In this document: positions 62,365 through 64,000 of the stretch, piece by piece | Position numbering within the stretch: the first letter of the stretch is position 1 | Layout: each line of letters starts with the position of its first letter | Assembly: GCF_048898065.1 (NCBI RefSeq) | Contig: NZ_JBLWFI010000001.1 | Span: 806,001 to 870,000 of the forward strand | Reading direction: 5' to 3' | Source: Tepidibacillus_B infernus | GTDB lineage: Bacteria > Bacillota > Bacilli > Tepidibacillales > Tepidibacillaceae | Length of the DNA stretch: 64,000 bases | Program-made: the position numbers and the translations under genes | The notes under the pieces: model-generated | Databases searched by the model: none | Seen by the model: the letters and a program-made list of their open reading frames with translations, nothing else | Told to the model about the DNA's origin: nothing

Positions 62365-64000
62365 CTATACTCGAATTACCGCATCAAATTTGCAGGTCTC
62401 TATACAAACTCCACATTGAATACACACATTTGGATCAATTATATGAGGTTTCTTTACCGAACCAGAAATGGCATGAACAGGGCAGTTTCGAACACAAGCG
62501 GTACAACCAATACATTTTTCCTGATCAATCTGGTAGGTTAATAGACTCATACATACACCTGCCGGACAGCGTTTTTGCTCAATATGGGCAATATATTCGT
62601 CGCGAAAATATCTTAATGTTGACAACACAGGATTTGGAGCGGTTTGGCCTAGACCACATAAGGAAGTGGTCTTCATCACTTTTGCTAGTTTTTCTAAAGT
62701 ATACAAATCTTCTATTTTTCCTTCTCCTGTAGTAATTCGGGTTAAAATTTCAAGCATTCTCGTTGTTCCTTCGCGACATGGGGTACATTTACCACATGAT
62801 TCGCTTTGGGTGAATGTAAGAAAATACCTTGCGACATCGACCATACAGGTTGTTTCATCCATCACTACAAGTCCACCTGATCCCATCATCGCTCCAACTT
62901 CAATTAAAGAGTCATAATCAACAGGGAGGTCTAGTTGTTTTTCCGGCAAACATCCTCCTGAAGGACCACCGATTTGAACTGCTTTAAAACGTTTATTGTT
63001 TTGAACACCCCCACCAATATCAAAGATAATTTGTCTTAGGGTAGTACCCATTGGGACTTCGGCTAATCCAGTTCTTGCTATTTTACCTGTCAGACTAAAT
63101 ACCTTGGTTCCTTTACTATTCTCTGTTCCTATTGAAGTGTACCAGTCTACTCCTTTACGAAAGATAAGAGCTACATTCGCATAGGTCTCCACATTGTTAT
63201 TATTCGTAGGGGATAGCCATAGGCCATTTACAGCTGGAAAAGGAGGACGAAGTCGAGGCATTCCCCTTTTTCCTTCAATTGAATTTAGTAATGCTGTTTC
63301 TTCTCCACAGACAAACGCTCCAGCCCCCATTTTGATATGAATCTGGAAGTCAAAAGAGGTATTCAATAGATGGTCCCCTAAAAATCCGTGCTGTTCAGCG
63401 TTAGAGAGAGCTGTTTTTAACCGTTTTATAGCCAAAGGATATTCTGCACGGACATAGATATATCCTTCATTGGCTCCAATGGCATATCCAGCAATGATCA
63501 TTCCTTCTATTACAGCATGGGGATCTCCTTCAAGGATGCTTCTGTCCATAAAGGCTCCTGGATCTCCTTCATCGGCATTACAAACAATATACTTTTGTTC
63601 TCCCTTTGCATCTTTGGTAAACTGCCATTTCAATCCAGTGGGAAATCCTCCACCACCACGGCCACGAAGACCAGATTTTTTTACCTGTTCAATTACTTCG
63701 TCTGGGTTCAATTGAAGTACTCTTTTTAGTCCTTTATAGCCACCAGTTAAGAGATACTCCTCAATAAGTTCAGGGTTCATTCTTCCACAACGAGCAGTGA
63801 CCTCACGGCTTTGGTTGATATAGAACTTCGATTCTTCCATGAGTGGAATTTCGTGAATGGTTGAAACTTGATCGACTTGAAATTGAAATTCTGCCCATTC
63901 TATGATGGGTTGGCCACCTATAATATGGTTATCAATGATTCGTTCTACTTTGTCAGGGGTTATATTACCATACATAATGGCAGGATGGTTCGGCAAAGCA
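62365..64000 (-). CDS. NuoF/HydB-like NADH-binding diaphorase subunit, N-terminus outside window
   Basis: At least 544 residues, the start lying beyond the window end. FMN/NADH-binding motifs SGLRGRGGGGFPTGLKW and NADEGDPGAFMDR, then CGEETALLNSIEGKRGMPR, are followed by the 4Fe-4S motif SESCGKCTPCREGT and two C-terminal ferredoxin clusters (CIGCTACVRNCP, CIQCGVCIETC). This layout is that of soluble NAD-dependent hydrogenase or formate dehydrogenase diaphorases, possibly electron-bifurcating. It passes electrons between FdhA and NAD. A NuoE-like gene probably lies just outside. Confidence 0.92.
   Translation of the reverse strand, partial: ALPNHPAIMYGNITPDKVERIIDNHIIGGQPIIEWAEFQFQVDQVSTIHEIPLMEESKFYINQSREVTARCGRMNPELIEEYLLTGGYKGLKRVLQLNPDEVIEQVKKSGLRGRGGGGFPTGLKWQFTKDAKGEQKYIVCNADEGDPGAFMDRSILEGDPHAVIEGMIIAGYAIGANEGYIYVRAEYPLAIKRLKTALSNAEQHGFLGDHLLNTSFDFQIHIKMGAGAFVCGEETALLNSIEGKRGMPRLRPPFPAVNGLWLSPTNNNNVETYANVALIFRKGVDWYTSIGTENSKGTKVFSLTGKIARTGLAEVPMGTTLRQIIFDIGGGVQNNKRFKAVQIGGPSGGCLPEKQLDLPVDYDSLIEVGAMMGSGGLVVMDETTCMVDVARYFLTFTQSESCGKCTPCREGTTRMLEILTRITTGEGKIEDLYTLEKLAKVMKTTSLCGLGQTAPNPVLSTLRYFRDEYIAHIEQKRCPAGVCMSLLTYQIDQEKCIGCTACVRNCPVHAISGSVKKPHIIDPNVCIQCGVCIETCKFDAVIRV

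Noticed and set aside
1..64000. Search for tRNA, rRNA, CRISPR arrays, prophage or replication origin
   Set aside because: No cloverleaf with a CCA-type end, no rRNA-like block, no regularly spaced repeats, and no phage or dnaA-box cluster was seen by reading; a tool-based scan could still find a missed tRNA.

Overview
The window looks like chromosome of a low-GC, endospore-forming member of the Bacillaceae. Its left end follows the Bacillus subtilis order miaA-hfq-...-spoVK-ynbB-glnR-glnA and then lexA-yneA...ynzC, with hflX missing between spoVK and ynbB. Anaerobic traits (Ni-dependent CO dehydrogenase, a selenocysteine formate dehydrogenase, ThiH instead of ThiO, a CooA CO sensor) sit beside a Cu/Zn superoxide dismutase family protein and a sulfide:quinone oxidoreductase. 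Together they suggest a facultative or microaerophilic sediment or subsurface bacillus, Tepidibacillus- or Vulcanibacillus-like. The genus is a guess; Bacillaceae is well supported.

Layout. 1-10.3 kb: conserved housekeeping and sporulation genes, including GlnR-controlled glnRA and the divergent SOS pair lexA/yneA with three LexA boxes. 10.4-18.8 kb: an accessory island. It opens with two wrecked insertion sequences and a leuS carcass, continues with an intact CO module (cooA sensor, cooS, cooC maturation ATPase) and ends in decayed cbiMNQ-type nickel transporter genes and unassigned relics. The cooS leader carries a CooA-like palindrome centred about -41.5 from an extended -10, and a separate Fnr/CRP-type palindrome over the expected start. 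18.9-25 kb: trmO, a VOC protein, a two-gene operon of a KamA-family radical SAM aminomutase with a second glutamine synthetase, then bioY-bioB behind a BirA operator. 25-35 kb: SNF2 helicase, YebC-family protein, a damaged short-chain dehydrogenase gene, amidase, and thiSGH-tenI behind a TPP riboswitch. 35-45.3 kb: recQ, small enzymes, a Cu/Zn SOD, a candidate non-coding RNA, an sqr-tusE/dsrC-dsrE2 sulfur operon, an ABC-F protein and speD. 45.6-59.6 kb: quinone-oxidoreductase family protein, an MFS exporter behind a leader peptide and two tandem terminators, GH65 phosphorylase, a MASE3-PAS histidine kinase, an LL-DAP-type aminotransferase, rarD, endonuclease IV and a YdcF/SanA protein. 59.7-64 kb: NAD-linked formate dehydrogenase genes (selenocysteine catalytic subunit plus a NuoF-like diaphorase cut by the window edge).

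How the genes work together. CO oxidation (cooS/cooC under CooA) and formate oxidation (fdhA with its NuoF-like partner) both supply low-potential electrons, and the sqr operon adds sulfide oxidation to quinone. The kamA-glnA2 pair is the most suggestive new pathway: the aminomutase has lost both aspartates that hold the lysine side chain, has an Arg at one of those positions, and is co-transcribed with a glutamine synthetase. That is what a beta-glutamate/beta-glutamine osmolyte pathway could look like. Gene decay recurs across the window: leuS, cbiM, cbiQ, and relics resembling MccF, an SDR, an RlaP-type nucleotidyltransferase, AlsT, CydB and a thiolase. No rRNA, tRNA or CRISPR array was seen.
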